DNA of 64,000 nucleotides, taken from NCBI GenBank assembly GCA_028287035.1, contig JAQBQL010000001.1, positions 1 to 64,000 of the forward strand, written 5' to 3'. The notes beneath the pieces are model-generated. The model was not told the DNA's origin and did no database searches. It saw only the letters and a list, made by a program, of their open reading frames with translations. Each line of letters begins with the position of its first letter. Position 1 is the stretch's first letter. The position numbers and the translations under genes were made by a program. The stretch is from Labilithrix sp. (GTDB taxonomy: Bacteria; Myxococcota; Polyangia; Polyangiales; Polyangiaceae). This document shows positions 30,901 to 38,857 of the stretch, piece after piece.

Positions 30901-31859
30901 AGGCGGCGAAGGAGTTCGACACCATCGTCGCGACCGACAAGGAGTACCCGAACATCGCGGTCGAGCGCGGCCTCCTCTTCGAGCAGTCCGGCGACGTGCA
31001 GAAGGCGCTCGAGCAGTTCCAGAGCGCGCTCGACAAGACGCCGAAGGACGTCGACCTCCAGCTCCGCGTCGGCGCCGCGTACGTGTCGATCGGCGAGGTC
31101 GAAAAGGCGATGCCGCTGCTCAACAAGGTCAAGGACCAGCGGCCGAACAGCGCCGAGGCCAATCACTTCATCGGCCGCGCGCACCTTCGCCAGGGCGGGC
31201 TCGAGGCCGCCGGCGCCATGCGTTACCTGCAGCGCGCCGTGGAGCTCGATCCCAACCGCGCCGAGTATCACCTCTACGTCGCGTGGGCCGCCAACGAGTC
31301 GATGCCCGCGCAGCTCGGGCTGGCGCGCACCGAGGTCGACAAGGCCCTCTCGCTCGATCGACTGCTCGCCGACGCGTACTGGCAGCGCGGGGTCGTCGCG
31401 CTTCGCGAGGGCGCGGTGAACGACGCGGTGAAGGATCTGAAGCACGCGCTGGAGCTGAAGCCGTCGCGCACCGAGGCCCACGCCGCCCTCGCCGAGTGTT
31501 ACGAGCAGAAGAACGACATGGCCGCCGCGCTCGGCGAGTGGGCGAAGGCCATCCAGGGCGACGACAAGGTCGCGTCGTGGCGCTACCACTACGGCGTCCT
31601 CCTCATGGACCGAAACCAGGCGGGCGAGGCGGCCAAGCACCTCGCCTACGCGCTCGAGCAGGGGAAGAAGACCCAGCCGCGTCCGGGCTGGATCATCCGC
31701 TGCGCGTTCGAGGCGGGCGAGGCGCTCCGCAAGATCGGGCAGAAGCAGCCCGCGCTCGAGGCCTACCAGTACTACTTCGAGGTCGCGCCCTCGACCGATC
31801 CGAACCGCAAGGAGGCCCGCACCGGCCTCGCGGCGGTCGGCGGCAATCTCGATCGCTGA
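27963..31859 (+). CDS. Zinc-ribbon, transmembrane, TPR-repeat protein (1298 residues)
   Basis: Domain order: an MJ0042-type zinc ribbon at residues 1-40 (CESC ... CPKC), a disordered region of ~430 residues rich in Pro/Gly/Ala with repeated 'DLPSPK', 'GFGDLPS' and 'NNLPxxGG' units, a basic spacer, one membrane helix near 495-520 ('VIAALLALVVVGGSALQFTPVG'), then 15 or more TPR-type helical repeats to the end ('ALEQFQSALDKTPKDVDLQLRVG' and similar). The N-terminus is cytoplasmic if the ribbon is in the cytoplasm, leaving the TPR array outside. Zinc ribbon plus single helix is seen in myxobacterial motility and polarity proteins such as GltJ, so a scaffold linking cytoplasm to envelope is a reasonable guess. 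Function not established. Confidence 0.75.
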   Translation: MLKVECESCKAPYQVDERRVPPTGLKMRCPKCGHTFLVTDPSKGGAAAAPVGGPPAERPKMKQTMVGVGAVGAGAKGPPAAAPKPAPPAARPAPPPEDDGLALPAVRSAPRVQTLAKAPPAQTGGLPGLDDLDLPALAGDVGLPAAVNRKPPARIPAAQTAPAARPQAPAAPPAFSFEVDLPAIPAGSGGFGSVDLPSPKSERGFGDLPSPKLGGADLPLAKGQGAFGAIDLPSPRGGGGFGDLPTTRGTASGFADLPSLQNDLPLVGGHANLPMSTSHNNLPVVGGGNNLPMLGGANNLPTLGGANNLPMVGGNLPSPRGGGFGEIDLPSLQNDLPNTMGAQAHMPMPVSDDRLLPNRHGGQPPPIAFGELDLPVVGGSAGLPSRAPEAVSFGELDLPPDPSLGAAPLSNHPGAPHGSGGMAFGEVDLGGGHDVGGPALGPPPAASAGSMFQEASLDSGLAPPSGPATGTRGTGARAARDDRPSSKAPKVIAALLALVVVGGSALQFTPVGAFGYIAISDKMHSGDYQKDALKAADDARAKLAFDTYGSAQKAADDLAELKRRSPRSRPLAAYAAFAEFMNEARFGVDSTRAGRAKTFLSDMPPNTQVNYLSAATAAQAAAAGDFAGAKAALASAKEPQDGIQYDMTILKGEMALMQRDYPAALAAFNEAAKTAATARSQFGLARAHYAMKNLKQAKAAVDATLQASPAHAGGHTMRALITWELQRDEAAALKELALVLDENARKSEGPNEVSSALAARGWIMLARDRAGDARAAFDEAVKIDPRNVTALVGQGEVLYADGRYTEALTRFDEAVAKDPTGIAPTLGDAKTKVALERLADAKAQLTAARARAPKDMGLALWLAKAEEALGNKSVAEKLYNEAVDLADPANADAIDAYAALASFLASQGRAQEAQAKLDAARGKLPDTATLQRAFGDVAESQGHFDEALGHYQAALQKSPNDLATRFRLGKTYRKLKRLDEAAKEFDTIVATDKEYPNIAVERGLLFEQSGDVQKALEQFQSALDKTPKDVDLQLRVGAAYVSIGEVEKAMPLLNKVKDQRPNSAEANHFIGRAHLRQGGLEAAGAMRYLQRAVELDPNRAEYHLYVAWAANESMPAQLGLARTEVDKALSLDRLLADAYWQRGVVALREGAVNDAVKDLKHALELKPSRTEAHAALAECYEQKNDMAAALGEWAKAIQGDDKVASWRYHYGVLLMDRNQAGEAAKHLAYALEQGKKTQPRPGWIIRCAFEAGEALRKIGQKQPALEAYQYYFEVAPSTDPNRKEARTGLAAVGGNLDR
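28501..29251 (+). repeat. Degenerate coding repeats (LPSP / NNLPxxGG units)
   Basis: The part of the TPR protein gene between the zinc ribbon and membrane helix encodes at least ten short units built on 'FGxxDLPSP' and, at about 28786-28915, five units of 'NNLPxxGG' some 24-27 bases long. 'DLPSLQNDLP' occurs twice. The copies have drifted at the DNA level but keep Leu-Pro, so the repeats are maintained as protein, perhaps as a multivalent linear motif. Confidence 0.7.
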
Positions 31860-31867
31860 CCGGTCAG
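31856..31867. terminator. 12-base palindrome at converging stop codons
   Basis: CTGACCGGTCAG is a perfect palindrome holding the TGA of the TPR gene on one strand and the TGA of ksgA on the other. Only four bases separate the two stops. Any terminator for either gene must lie inside the other gene. Confidence 0.4.
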
Positions 31868-32697
31868 CCGAGCGCCCGCGCCATCGCGGCGAACGCATCG
31901 ACGTCGAGGGTCTCGCCGCGGGCATCGAGCGAGATCCCGGCCTTCTCCGCGGCGAGCGCGACCTGCTCGAGCGGCGCGACGTTGCGCCAGGCATTCCGCA
32001 GCGTCTTCCGGCGCATCGCGAACGCGCCCTTCACGAGGGCGCGGAACAGATCGGTCTCGATGGCGCGCCGCGGACGCTCCGGCTCGAGCAGCACGACCGC
32101 GCTCGTCACGTCGGGCGGCGGATGGAACGATCCGGGACCCACCGAGAAGAGCTTCTTCGTACGGAAGGCGGCGCGCGTGAAGACGGTCAGCGCGCCGTAG
32201 ATCTTCGTCGACGGCTCGGCGGCGAGGCGCTCGGCCACCTCGAGCTGCACCATGAAGACGACGCGGTCGACCTCGTCCGCGTGCATGACCGCGCGCTCGA
32301 GGAGACGGCCCGTGATCTGGTAGGGGAGGTTCCCGCAGAGGACGCGCGACGAGCCTTCCTCGGCCGGACCGAGCAGCTCGGCGTGATCGACGGTCTGCGC
32401 GTCTCCCTCCACGATGCGCACGCGGTCGCCGAGGTCGGCGAGCTCCTCCTGGAGCAGCGGGACGAGATCGCGGTCCCGCTCGACGGCGACCACGTGACGC
32501 GCGCGCGCCGCGAGCGCCCGCGTGAGGGCGCCCGTCCCCGCGCCGAGCTCGAGGACGCGCGCCTTGCCGACCTCCGATGCGGGCACGCAGGCCTCCGCGA
32601 TCGCCTCGACGGTGTGCGGTGAGACGAGGAAGTTCTGGCCGAAGCCGCGCTTCGGCGAGAGGCCTCCCTTGCGGAGCACGGCACGCGGATCGCTCAT
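31864..32697 (-). CDS. ksgA: 16S rRNA dimethyladenosine transferase RsmA/KsgA
   Basis: 277 residues. Motif I is 'VLELGAGTGALTRAL', motif II ends 'VAVERD', and the catalytic motif IV is NLPY ('LCGNLPYQITGRLL'). The start 'KRGFGQNFL' is the signature that opens KsgA proteins. The enzyme methylates A1518 and A1519 (E. coli numbering) in the 3' hairpin of 16S rRNA, using S-adenosylmethionine, late in 30S assembly. Its ATG overlaps the DUF58 stop (ATGA), so it is the last gene of a four-gene operon. Confidence 0.95.
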   Translation of the reverse strand: MSDPRAVLRKGGLSPKRGFGQNFLVSPHTVEAIAEACVPASEVGKARVLELGAGTGALTRALAARARHVVAVERDRDLVPLLQEELADLGDRVRIVEGDAQTVDHAELLGPAEEGSSRVLCGNLPYQITGRLLERAVMHADEVDRVVFMVQLEVAERLAAEPSTKIYGALTVFTRAAFRTKKLFSVGPGSFHPPPDVTSAVVLLEPERPRRAIETDLFRALVKGAFAMRRKTLRNAWRNVAPLEQVALAAEKAGISLDARGETLDVDAFAAMARALG

Positions 32698-34295
32698 TCG
32701 CTGCTCTCCGCGGCGCGCGCGCTCGAGGCCTGCCGCCGGATCTCGATGCCGCGTGATCGCACCCCCAGGAGACGCATCGCGCGCTCGGCGCGGGCCTGCG
32801 AGGCGCGGACCCGGACGCGCACCGCGTCGAACACCACGTCTTCCACGGTGGTCGCTCCGTGAGCAGCGAGGGCGAGCCCGGGCTCGAACCGCGGCATCGT
32901 CCAGCGCAGCTCGACGTGGCGCGCGCGCAGGCGACGGACCGCGGTGTCGAGCGCGCTCTCCGGTCCCGGCGGCGGCGCCCACACGTGGACGATGCTCGGC
33001 TTCGTCTTGCCCTTCTCGCGCGAGAGCTTGTCGAACACCCCGGCGAGCTGCGGGTCTGCCTTGTCGCGTTCGCCGTCGACGCGCGGGGGCACCTCGATGC
33101 CGAACGATGCGAGATAGTGCCGGAACCGCTGCTCGCGCGGGGACGTGGCCAGCGGCAGCCGGGGCGCGAACGGGGCGCGCGAGCGCATCGCCTCGGCGCG
33201 GATCGAGAGGGCCTCCAGGTTGCCGCGCGGAACGTCGACGAGGCCGCGGGGGTCGAGCGGACGAAGGTGCTCCGCCACGCGCTGCGCGAGCTCCGCCTCG
33301 TCGAGCTCGCAGCGATCGGCATCGACCATGCTCGCGGCGCTCGCGAGGGCCGCGCCGATCTTCGTCGCCTGGGCAGGACCTCCGGCGGGCGCCAGCCACG
33401 TGCGAACGCGCGAGGCGAAGACCACGAGGCCCACGAGGTCACCCTTCGCGAGATGGCGCGTGGCCACGCCGCCGAGCTCGTCGATCGCGAGGTCGAGGGG
33501 CGCCAGGCCATGGACCCCCGCCCAGAGCTCCACCGACGCGTCCAGCACCACCCACACGACGTCGCGCTCCTCGCGCTCCATCTCGCGGACGAGGAGCTGC
33601 CCGCGGCGCGCGCTGGCCTTCCACGCGATGCGTTTGAACGGATCACCCGGCACGTGCTCGCGCAGCTCCTTCAGGTGCTCGCCCTCGCCGGCGAGGGGCG
33701 CAGGGCGGCCGGCCTCGGCGACGCGCCGCGCGCGGCCCCCGCGGGCGGTCTGGAGCATCGCGAACAGCGGCTTCGGCAGCACCTCGATGCCGTGCGGGTT
33801 CGCGAACATCAGAGGAACCTCGTACAGCCCCTCGCCCCCGAGCGGCGTGCCGCGGACCTCCAGCGCGATGCCGTGCAGCCCCCACCGGCCGACCCGGCGG
33901 GCGCGCACGCGCATCTCGAACTTCACCTTCGACGCGGCCGGCAGATCGAGGGTGGAAGGTGTGATCGTCACCTCCAGCATGCTCGAGGCGACGGGGCGGA
34001 GGTTGACGCCGCGCGCATCGTCGAAGCCGCGGTTCCTGAGCTCCGCCTCGAGCACGAGCTCCTCGCCGCGACCGGCCTTCGTGACCCGCCGCGTGGTCGA
34101 CCACACCATCTCGAAGCCCGAGGCGCGGATGCGCGTGACGGTCGACAGCGCCAGCGCTCGTCCCAGCGTCACCGCGAGCAGCATGGCCCCGCCGAACGCC
34201 ACCGCCGGCGCGACCTTCGCAGCGACGCCGACCGCGACCATGGCCGCGCCCGCGAGGGCGACCTGGAACGTCGCGCGGGTCGGGTGGAGCTGCAC
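32694..34295 (-). CDS. DUF58 family protein (VWA-like, MoxR-associated)
   Basis: About 533 residues. Two membrane helices lie near the N-terminus ('VALAGAAMVAVGVAAKVAPAVAFGGAMLLAVTLG' region). A beta-rich domain with 'VRARRVGRWGLHGIALEV' and the DUF58 core 'HLKELREHVPGDPFKRIAWKASARRGQLLVRE' (in pieces) follow, then a VWA-like segment 'DVVWVVLDASVELW'. DUF58 proteins are encoded next to moxR ATPases and probably act in membrane-linked protein assembly or stress response. A GTG at 34295, 11 bases after the moxR stop, is the best start; the reading frame further upstream overlaps moxR. Stop overlaps ksgA. Confidence 0.85.
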   Translation of the reverse strand: MQLHPTRATFQVALAGAAMVAVGVAAKVAPAVAFGGAMLLAVTLGRALALSTVTRIRASGFEMVWSTTRRVTKAGRGEELVLEAELRNRGFDDARGVNLRPVASSMLEVTITPSTLDLPAASKVKFEMRVRARRVGRWGLHGIALEVRGTPLGGEGLYEVPLMFANPHGIEVLPKPLFAMLQTARGGRARRVAEAGRPAPLAGEGEHLKELREHVPGDPFKRIAWKASARRGQLLVREMEREERDVVWVVLDASVELWAGVHGLAPLDLAIDELGGVATRHLAKGDLVGLVVFASRVRTWLAPAGGPAQATKIGAALASAASMVDADRCELDEAELAQRVAEHLRPLDPRGLVDVPRGNLEALSIRAEAMRSRAPFAPRLPLATSPREQRFRHYLASFGIEVPPRVDGERDKADPQLAGVFDKLSREKGKTKPSIVHVWAPPPGPESALDTAVRRLRARHVELRWTMPRFEPGLALAAHGATTVEDVVFDAVRVRVRASQARAERAMRLLGVRSRGIEIRRQASSARAAESSE

Positions 34296-34306
34296 GCGCC
34301 GCTCGT

Positions 34307-35332
34307 TCAGACCGCGCGGAAGCCGCGACGGTAGCCGACCTTGGCGAGCGCCTCTTCGATGACCTGCTCGCGCACGCGCGCCTCGCCCTCGACGTCCGCC
34401 ATGAGCACGAGCCGGTGCGCGAGGACCGCGACCGCGACGGCGCGGAGATCCTCGGGCACGAGGTAGTTGCGCGCGGCGAGCATCGCGTGGGCCTTGCCGG
34501 CCTGGAGCAGACCGAGCGTCGCCCGGGGGCTCGCGCCCAGCGCGATCTTCGGGTGGTTCCGCGTGAAGGTGGTGAGCGCGACGGCGTAGTCGTGCAGATC
34601 GTCCTCGACGTGGATGCGCGCGGCGATCAGCTGGAGCGCCGCGACGTCGGGCGCGGTGAGCACGGGCCGCAGCGTGGGGGGCTCGTGGCCGTGCGTGCGG
34701 AGCATCTGCGCCTCCTCGCGGGAGGTCGGGTACCCCATCGCGATGCGCACGAGGAAGCGGTCGATCTGCGCCTCGGGCAGGGGGTAGGTGCCCTCGAGGT
34801 CGATCGGGTTCTGCGTCGCGAGCACGAGGAACGGCAGCGGGAGCTCGAAGCGATCGCCCTCGATCGTGACCTGACGCTCCTGCATCGCCTCGAGGAGCGC
34901 CGACTGCGTCTTGGCGGGCGCGCGGTTGATCTCGTCGGCGAGCACGACGTTCGCGAAGATCGGGCCGGCGCGGAGGCTGAAGGTCCCGTCGCGCGGCGAG
35001 AGCACGTAGGTGCCGGTGATGTCGGCGGGCAGCAGATCCGGGGTGAACTGGATGCGCCGCGCCGAGCACCCGAGCGCGGTCGCGAAGGCCTTCACCAGCG
35101 TGGTCTTGGCGACGCCGGGGACGCCCTCGAGCAGCACGTGGCCGCGCGCCAGGAGCGACACGAGCATCATGTCGAGCGCCTTGGGCGAGCCGACGTAGAT
35201 CTTCTGCACCTCGCGGCGGAGCTCGTCGACGCGCTCCTTGGCGGCGAGGATCTCGCGGCTCTGCGGCTGCGGCTGCGCGTCCGGAACGTTGGCGGGGCGG
35301 TGGCCGGGATCGTTGCCGATGGGGGCGGTCAT
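34307..35332 (-). CDS. MoxR-family AAA+ ATPase
   Basis: 341 residues. Walker A is GVPGVAKTTL, followed by 'IQFTPDLLPADITGTYVL', Walker B 'VLADEINRAPAKTQSALLEAMQERQVT' (in pieces) and 'ATQNPIDLEGTYPLPEAQIDRF', all hallmark MoxR blocks. MoxR ATPases act as chaperones that help assemble or activate complexes with DUF58 and VWA proteins. The N-terminal 25 residues are a Pro/Gln-rich extension. Its ATG forms an ATGA overlap with the DUF4350 stop. Confidence 0.94.
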   Translation of the reverse strand: MTAPIGNDPGHRPANVPDAQPQPQSREILAAKERVDELRREVQKIYVGSPKALDMMLVSLLARGHVLLEGVPGVAKTTLVKAFATALGCSARRIQFTPDLLPADITGTYVLSPRDGTFSLRAGPIFANVVLADEINRAPAKTQSALLEAMQERQVTIEGDRFELPLPFLVLATQNPIDLEGTYPLPEAQIDRFLVRIAMGYPTSREEAQMLRTHGHEPPTLRPVLTAPDVAALQLIAARIHVEDDLHDYAVALTTFTRNHPKIALGASPRATLGLLQAGKAHAMLAARNYLVPEDLRAVAVAVLAHRLVLMADVEGEARVREQVIEEALAKVGYRRGFRAV

Positions 35333-36699
35333 GCGGGCTGTTCCTGCGGCGGGGTACGCGGCGTGCCGGCCCGGTCCGCGCGCGCGTGCTCGGCGCGTCG
35401 CAGGAGATCGCCGACGGTGCGCGCCATGGTCACGACCTCGTGGTCACGGATCGGCTGCACCATTCCTCCGCTGCGCTGGAACACGACCATGGTTTCGACG
35501 CTCGCCATTCGTAGCAGAAGCCCGGAGAGGGAGCGTACCCCATCGGCGTCGAGCACGTTCTGCGCGGCGACCTGCGCGAGCAGCTCCTGCTGACCAGGAA
35601 CCCGGGGCAGCGCGAGGATCGCCGTGAGCTGCTCCTCGAGCGCGCTCTTCAGCTCGAGGACGGCGAGGACGCGCGAAGTCTGCGGCGCGGCGATCACCGC
35701 CGCATGACCGGCGACGCCGCCCTGCGCGACCTTCGGCGTCGCACGCACGAAGCGCGGTGTGATCGGCTTGTGCAGGCGCCCGGCACGCGAGCCGATCCAC
35801 ACGACGAGGGCGAGGCCGAGCGCGACCGCGAGCGCATACGCGATGGACGACGGGAGCCCCTCGCGGCGTATCTGCTCGAGCGCCTCGCGCGCGCTGCGGA
35901 GCCAGTCGTTCACCGCGCTGGCGTCCTCGTCGCCGTAGGCGCCCTTCTGCTCGAAGCCGCCCGACGCGATGAAGAGCCGTCCCCCGCGCTTGCCCCACGA
36001 GTCGTGGTCCACGGCGTAACGCAGGACGCCGCGCGCGAAGGCCTTGTTGCCCGCGTACCGAAGCATCGAGTTCATGACGATCGAAGGATCGCCGACCGCG
36101 AGCAGGCGCCCCTGGCCGACCGCGCCGGCGACGGCGACCACGACGTCCGGCTCGCCGTTGCCGCGGATCTTCAGCACCGGCGAGAGGTCCGGATGCGTCA
36201 ACCCGGTCGGGTGGTTCGTCACCACGCGCGAGACGTCGGCCACGACCGGATGCGCGCTCGCCGGCTCCGCGAGCGCGAGCTGCGGGTTGTGCCGCAGGAG
36301 CTCGGCGGGGTTGCGAGGGCTCGCGACGCGCTCCATGCCGAAGTGCTTGAGGAGACCTTCGCCGCGCCCGAAGTCGTCGAGGAGGACCACCCGGCCGCCC
36401 GCACGCATGAACTTCGAGAGCTCGTCCACGTCGAGATTCTTCTCGGGGTAGAGCAGGAGGAGCCCGTCGTCGGGCTTGAGCTCGTGGAAATCGACCTGCT
36501 TCGTGACGACCACTTTCGAGGCGCCGAGCTCCGCGACCGCGAGCTTCACGAGCTCCCCGCACCCTTCCCAGTCGTCGCCGGCGAGGTCGAAAGGTGCCGC
36601 GTACGCCTGCGTCACGACGCAGATCCACGCGCAAATCAGCATGACGCGCATGAAGCGCAGCCCAGCCGGGCCGTTTCCATGTGCGGACATCTTGCCCAT
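35329..36699 (-). CDS. DUF4350-like membrane protein of a moxR operon
   Basis: About 456 residues. A signal-like segment ('MRVMLICAWICVVTQAYA') is followed by a soluble part with 'GLLLLYPEKNLDVDELSKFMRAGGRVVLLDDFGRG' (in pieces), the pattern of DUF4350 domains, which resemble glutamine amidotransferase-like folds. A second membrane helix is near residue 315 ('IAYALAVALGLALVVWIGSRAG') and the last 120 residues are cytoplasmic and helical. DUF4350 genes commonly precede moxR and DUF58, as here. Start could be ATG 36699, 36690 or 36651; none has a strong ribosome site. Confidence 0.78.
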   Translation of the reverse strand: MGKMSAHGNGPAGLRFMRVMLICAWICVVTQAYAAPFDLAGDDWEGCGELVKLAVAELGASKVVVTKQVDFHELKPDDGLLLLYPEKNLDVDELSKFMRAGGRVVLLDDFGRGEGLLKHFGMERVASPRNPAELLRHNPQLALAEPASAHPVVADVSRVVTNHPTGLTHPDLSPVLKIRGNGEPDVVVAVAGAVGQGRLLAVGDPSIVMNSMLRYAGNKAFARGVLRYAVDHDSWGKRGGRLFIASGGFEQKGAYGDEDASAVNDWLRSAREALEQIRREGLPSSIAYALAVALGLALVVWIGSRAGRLHKPITPRFVRATPKVAQGGVAGHAAVIAAPQTSRVLAVLELKSALEEQLTAILALPRVPGQQELLAQVAAQNVLDADGVRSLSGLLLRMASVETMVVFQRSGGMVQPIRDHEVVTMARTVGDLLRRAEHARADRAGTPRTPPQEQPA

Positions 36700-36751
36700 C
36701 ACTCGCGTCGAATCTATCACCGTGAGCGCCGCTGCGGCGGCGTGAGCACTC

Positions 36752-36779
36752 TTGACCCGTGGGCAGTGGTTGCTAGCTT
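36752..36779 (+). promoter_or_regulatory. Candidate sigma70-type promoter
   Basis: TTGACC (36752-36757), 16 bases, then TAGCTT (36774-36779). Transcription from about 36786 would give a leader of roughly 13 bases containing the AGGAGG ribosome site at 36787-36792. It matches the housekeeping pattern well for such GC-rich DNA. Confidence 0.5.
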
Positions 36780-36798
36780 CGTCCATAGGAGGACGTGA

Positions 36799-36987
36799 AT
36801 GCTCCCTCCCTTCATCATCGAGCAGATTCGTCGTCGCGAAGAGGAACAAGAGCGGAAGTACGAGCAGCCCCAGCTGGAGCTGCCCATTTCGCCATCTCCG
36901 CCTCCCTCTGGTCCTGGGCCGCAACGGCGGCGTGACGAGCGCGAGCCCGACGAGGGCAAGCGCGGCGTGTTCATCCTGGAGCTCTGA
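36799..36987 (+). CDS. Small charged protein (62 residues)
   Basis: 62 residues: a short amphipathic start (MLPPFIIEQIRRREEEQERK), a Pro/Ser-rich middle, and a basic-acidic stretch ending GVFILEL. The ribosome site AGGAGG six bases before the ATG is one of the strongest in the window, and a promoter-like pair precedes it, which argues for a real, well-translated gene. I have the impression that a similar short protein opening with LPPxIIExIRRRE occurs in many bacteria, but this could not be checked. Function unknown. It is divergent from the DUF4350 operon. Confidence 0.75.
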   Translation: MLPPFIIEQIRRREEEQERKYEQPQLELPISPSPPPSGPGPQRRRDEREPDEGKRGVFILEL

Positions 36988-37041
36988 GCTTCTTAAACCC
37001 TTTGCGTTCCGCGCGAAGCGCCTACTAGGCTGCGCCGCGAA

Positions 37042-38856
37042 ATGGGGTTCCGCGTCTCGACGAGCTGGCTTTTCCGCGGCGCCACGTCCGCGACCCCTCA
37101 CGGGGCCGGTGGCGCGGGTGGTGTGGCCGTACGTGCCGGGCTCGCAGCGGCGCTCGTGGCGCTCCTCGCCGGCGCGACCGACTGCTACGCGACGGGGGAC
37201 GGCACCGCGCCGCCGCTCCAGTCGTTCTACTTCCCCGTCGGGCTGAAGGTCTCGTCCGGCGGCTCGGTCCTCTACGTCGCCAACTCCGATTTCGACCTCC
37301 AGTACAACGGCGGCACGCTCCAGTCGTACGACCTCTCGGCGATCCGTCAGGACGTCGTGAAGCTGATCGCCGATCCGACGACCACGGGCATCCCGCTCGA
37401 CGATCCGTCGGCGCCGCGCGGCGTGTGCCCCGGCCGCGACCCGGGCACGACGCTCGGCGAGACCTGCGCTCCGCCGACGCGGTCCGAGGTCTACGTCCGC
37501 GACTCCGCGGTCATCGGCGCGTTCGCGACCGATCTGCTGCTCTCGGATCCTCCGGCGTCCCTCGAGCCGGCGGTGCTCGGCGAGGCGGCGGGCAACCGCG
37601 CGTACGACCGGCTGTTCGCCGCCGTGCGCGGCAACGCGAGCGTGACGTGGGCGAGCGTCGAGCGCGACGCGCCGCAGTCGGGCACCGCCACCGGCGTGCG
37701 TCCCGCGACCTACGGCCCGTTCGTCATCCAGTGCGGCCAGGACGGCGAGCGTCGCTGTGATGGTCGCCACGAGGCCGGCAACAACACCGACGAGCAGGGC
37801 AACACCCGCCACATCTCGATGCCGGGCGAGCCGTTCGGCATGGCGTTCAGCAGCGACGGCGCGTCGCTCGTGGTGACCCACCAGTCCGAGACGCGCGTGA
37901 GCCTGTTCGACACCGGGCTCCGCCGCGCCGACACCGGCAGCGATCCCGCGCTCGCGCCGCCGCCCTCGCTCCAGTTCGTGCTCGACGGCGTGCCGACCGG
38001 CGGCGTCGGTGTCGCGAACGTCCCGCACGACCGCGACGCGTTCACGGGCACCGGCATCGCGTTCCCGCGGCCGGCGTTCCTCATGACGAGCCGCCTCGTC
38101 GCGAACGTCACGCTCCTCCGCGAGTACTCGGACCAGTTCAACGGCGCCGAGTCGAACCAGCTCCGGCCGTTCCTGAACTACGAGAACGGCGCGCCGATCA
38201 ACGTCGGGCCGAGCGGCGTCGATTCGCGCGGGATCGCCATCGATCCCACGCCGCGCATCGCCTGCAAGGCGCGCGTCCAGGCGCATCCGGCCGACCCGGC
38301 GAGCGGTCGCACGCAGCAGGTCGTCGAGGAGGAGCTCCGCGCGTGCGCCCGCAAGCCGGCGCGCGTCTACATCGCGAACCGTGCGCCCGCGTCGCTGCTC
38401 ATCGGCGATCTCGGCGTGAGCTCCACGGACACCGTCCCGTACGACGCGGACCAGCTCCAGATCCGGAAGTCGCTTCCGCTCTCGGCGGGTCCCTCGAAGG
38501 TGTTCCTCGCCCCCGTCGTCGAGGCGGACGGCGCGCTCGCCCTCCGCGTCTTCGTGGTGTGCTTCGACTCGGCGACGCTCTTCGTGTTCAACCCCGACAC
38601 CGAGGAGCTCGAGAACGTCGTGCGCGTCGGCCTCGGGCCGTTCTCGATGGCGTTCGACCCGTTCTCGCTGGAGGACGTGGCGCTCCACAAGGTGGTCGAC
38701 CCGGTGAACGGAATCCGTCCGTACCGGTTCGCGTATCTCGCGAGCTTCACGAACTCGTTCATCCAGATCCTCGACCTCGACAACGCTGGCCGCTCGGCAA
38801 GCTTCGAGCGCATCGTCTACACGCTCGGCCGTCCGACGACCCCCAAGGGCTCCTGA
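37042..38856 (+). CDS. Secreted beta-propeller-like protein
   Basis: 604 residues. An N-terminal hydrophobic stretch near residues 30-45 ('AGLAAALVALLAG') acts as signal or anchor. The body shows YncE/YVTN-type strands: 'PVGLKVSSGGSVLYVANSDFDLQYN', 'PFGMAFSSDGASLVVTHQSETRVSLFDT' and 'GPFSMAFDPFSLEDVALHKVV' (in pieces). Two Cys-containing loops ('CPGRDPGTTLGETC', 'CGQDGERRC') suggest disulfides. Such proteins are surface or periplasmic binding platforms. The stop is one base from the ATG of the next gene, also propeller-like, so the two probably form a complex. Confidence 0.7.
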   Translation: MGFRVSTSWLFRGATSATPHGAGGAGGVAVRAGLAAALVALLAGATDCYATGDGTAPPLQSFYFPVGLKVSSGGSVLYVANSDFDLQYNGGTLQSYDLSAIRQDVVKLIADPTTTGIPLDDPSAPRGVCPGRDPGTTLGETCAPPTRSEVYVRDSAVIGAFATDLLLSDPPASLEPAVLGEAAGNRAYDRLFAAVRGNASVTWASVERDAPQSGTATGVRPATYGPFVIQCGQDGERRCDGRHEAGNNTDEQGNTRHISMPGEPFGMAFSSDGASLVVTHQSETRVSLFDTGLRRADTGSDPALAPPPSLQFVLDGVPTGGVGVANVPHDRDAFTGTGIAFPRPAFLMTSRLVANVTLLREYSDQFNGAESNQLRPFLNYENGAPINVGPSGVDSRGIAIDPTPRIACKARVQAHPADPASGRTQQVVEEELRACARKPARVYIANRAPASLLIGDLGVSSTDTVPYDADQLQIRKSLPLSAGPSKVFLAPVVEADGALALRVFVVCFDSATLFVFNPDTEELENVVRVGLGPFSMAFDPFSLEDVALHKVVDPVNGIRPYRFAYLASFTNSFIQILDLDNAGRSASFERIVYTLGRPTTPKGS

Positions 38857-38857
38857 A

